Origin: Chloroflexota bacterium
Lineage (GTDB): Bacteria > Chloroflexota > Anaerolineae > Aggregatilineales > UBA3940
Direction of reading: 5' to 3'
Assembly: GCA_024643825.1 (NCBI GenBank)
Contig: JAHEME010000230.1
Coordinates: 1 to 5,700, forward strand
Length of the DNA: 5,700 bases
Shown: piece after piece, positions 4,655 to 5,700 of the stretch
How positions within the stretch are numbered: position 1 is the first letter of the stretch
How the letters are laid out: every line of letters starts with the position of its first letter
Notes under the pieces: model-generated
What the model was told of the DNA's origin: nothing
Database searches by the model: none
What the model saw: the letters and a program-made list of their open reading frames with translations, nothing else
Program-made: the position numbers and the translations under genes

Positions 4655-5584
4655 ATGCTGCGCGCATTTCTCCTTTCGCTTTCGCAGGCACGCTGGGCAA
4701 AATCGATTGTCACACACATGGGGCTGGCCCGCCGCGTCGCGCTCCGATTTGTCGCCGGGGAGCAGCTCGCCGATGCGTTGGCCGTCGTGCAAACGCTCAA
4801 CGCCAAAGGGATCACGGCGACCATTGACGTGCTGGGCGAGAGCGTCACTGATGCGGGAATGGCCCGCGCCGCTGCCGAAAGCTACCTCCACCTGATCGAC
4901 CTGATCGGCACGAACGCGCTCGATGCCTGGGTCTCGCTCAAGCTCACCCAGCTTGGCCTCGACATTGATGAGGGACTGTGCCACGAAAACATGCGCACGA
5001 TCCTCAGCGCAGCGCGCGATCATGGGATGCGCGTCACCATCGATATGGAGTCCAGCGCCTACACCGGGCGCACACTCGATCTGTTTGATGCGCTGTGGCA
5101 CGATGATGGCTTCGAGAACGTTCGCACGGTGCTGCAAGCCTACCTGTACCGAACGGATGATGACATCGCAAAGGCGGCGGAATCGGGGGCAGGCATTCGA
5201 CTGTGCAAGGGGGCCTACCGCGAACCGCATGAGGTGGCCTATCCGAAGAAGGCCGACGTGGATGCCTCCTATGTGCGCCAGATGAAAGCTCTGCTCGATG
5301 CCGCCAGGGAGGGGCGCGGGTATCCCGGCATTGCTACGCATGATGCGGCGATCATCGAACAGACGAAAACCTACGCCGCCGAACACGCCATCCCCCGCGA
5401 GTGCTTCGAGTTCCAGATGCTGCACGGCATCCGCGCCGATCTACAGGATGCGCTGGCCTCGGAGGGCTACCGGATGCGCGTGTACGTCCCGGTAGGCATG
5501 GAGTGGTATCCGTACTTCATGCGCCGCCTCGCCGAGCGCCCTGCCAATCTATGGTTCTTCGTGAGCAATCTGCTGCGAAGGTAA
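4655..5584 (+). CDS. Monofunctional proline dehydrogenase (FAD-dependent)
   Basis: Oxidises L-proline to delta-1-pyrroline-5-carboxylate with FAD, passing electrons to the respiratory chain; first step of proline use as carbon and nitrogen source. The 309 residues match the usual length of stand-alone PutB-type enzymes as in Deinococcus and Thermus. The TIM-barrel motifs appear in order: TIDVLGESV (56-64), SLKLTQLGLDID (94-105), TIDMESS (128-134), QAYLYRTDDD (161-170), IRLCKGAYREP (181-191), ATHD (227-230), FEFQMLHGIR (251-260) and YVPVGMEWYPYFMRR followed by LAERPAN (277-298). The last segment contains the Arg-Arg (290-291) and Glu294 that bind the proline carboxylate. No signal peptide is evident; such enzymes are usually peripherally membrane-associated. 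P5C dehydrogenase, the partner enzyme, is not in the window. ATG 4655 is chosen for its AAGGA site. No frameshift or missing key residue is seen. Confidence 0.95.
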   Translation: MLRAFLLSLSQARWAKSIVTHMGLARRVALRFVAGEQLADALAVVQTLNAKGITATIDVLGESVTDAGMARAAAESYLHLIDLIGTNALDAWVSLKLTQLGLDIDEGLCHENMRTILSAARDHGMRVTIDMESSAYTGRTLDLFDALWHDDGFENVRTVLQAYLYRTDDDIAKAAESGAGIRLCKGAYREPHEVAYPKKADVDASYVRQMKALLDAAREGRGYPGIATHDAAIIEQTKTYAAEHAIPRECFEFQMLHGIRADLQDALASEGYRMRVYVPVGMEWYPYFMRRLAERPANLWFFVSNLLRR

Positions 5585-5616
5585 TCACGAACAGTCTTTC
5601 TTGAAGTTGATTTTCT

Positions 5617-5666
5617 CCCCTCTCCGGTACGGAGAGGGGCCTGGGGTGAGGTAGCAACTCACCCAG
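5617..5666. repeat. Twin hairpin intergenic repeat after proline dehydrogenase
   Basis: CCCCTCTCCG (5617-5626) and CGGAGAGGGG (5630-5639) form a perfect 10-bp stem with a 3-base loop. Next to it, CTGGGGTGAG (5641-5650) and CTCACCCAG (5658-5666) form a second stem with one extra G. It begins 32 bases after the stop codon and no U-run follows on the plus strand. It looks like a dispersed repeat of the GGGGTGAGG type that may also stop transcription. The rest of the window, 5667-5700, shows nothing I can assign. Confidence 0.6.
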
Positions 5667-5700
5667 TGCCGCCCCTCCAGTGATTCAATTCCCCGGCAGC

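Noticed and set aside
4379..5425. 348-codon minus-strand open frame opposite proline dehydrogenase
   Set aside because: It arises from the codon bias of the plus-strand gene, whose motifs are unmistakable, and shows no domain of its own.

Overview
The window looks like an ordinary metabolic and housekeeping stretch of a moderately GC-rich bacterial chromosome. It holds five recognisable protein genes, two short gene tails left over from rearrangement, and one long AT-richer gap. The gene mix (stand-alone PutB-type proline dehydrogenase, DipZ-C-like thioredoxin, SpoU methyltransferase, CoA-binding protein) and the pyrimidine-rich intergenic hairpins ending in GGGGTGAGG would fit Chloroflexota. 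That assignment is an inference from style; no phylogenetic marker is present.

Left part (1-1310, minus strand): an apparent operon reading leftward. Its order is the last ~28 codons of a PP2C/SpoIIE-type phosphatase (only the tail survives), a SpoU/TrmH RNA 2'-O-methyltransferase, and a CoA-binding protein that runs off the window edge. A terminator-like hairpin and a separate perfect palindrome sit between the last two genes.

Middle (1311-4478): a soluble thioredoxin-domain protein on the plus strand (1355-2443) and a signal-peptide-bearing MTA/SAH-nucleosidase-like protein on the minus strand (2663-3622) converge on a strong 14-bp-stem hairpin. Behind the nucleosidase lies about 850 bases without a convincing gene. 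It carries a ~75-bp MITE-like inverted-repeat element and a cluster of hairpins with a possible 13-codon mini-ORF.

Right part (4479-5700, plus strand): a coding-like 32-codon tail of a possible membrane protein, then a complete monofunctional proline dehydrogenase with a good ribosome binding site, then a double hairpin repeat.

The most informative observation is the layout. Two broken gene tails point outward, one on each side of the 1311-4478 block, as if the 5' parts of two divergent genes had been replaced by that block. The left tail is well supported and the right one only moderately. I see no CRISPR array, transposase gene, toxin-antitoxin pair, defence cluster, tRNA or rRNA, and no convincing new multi-gene system.
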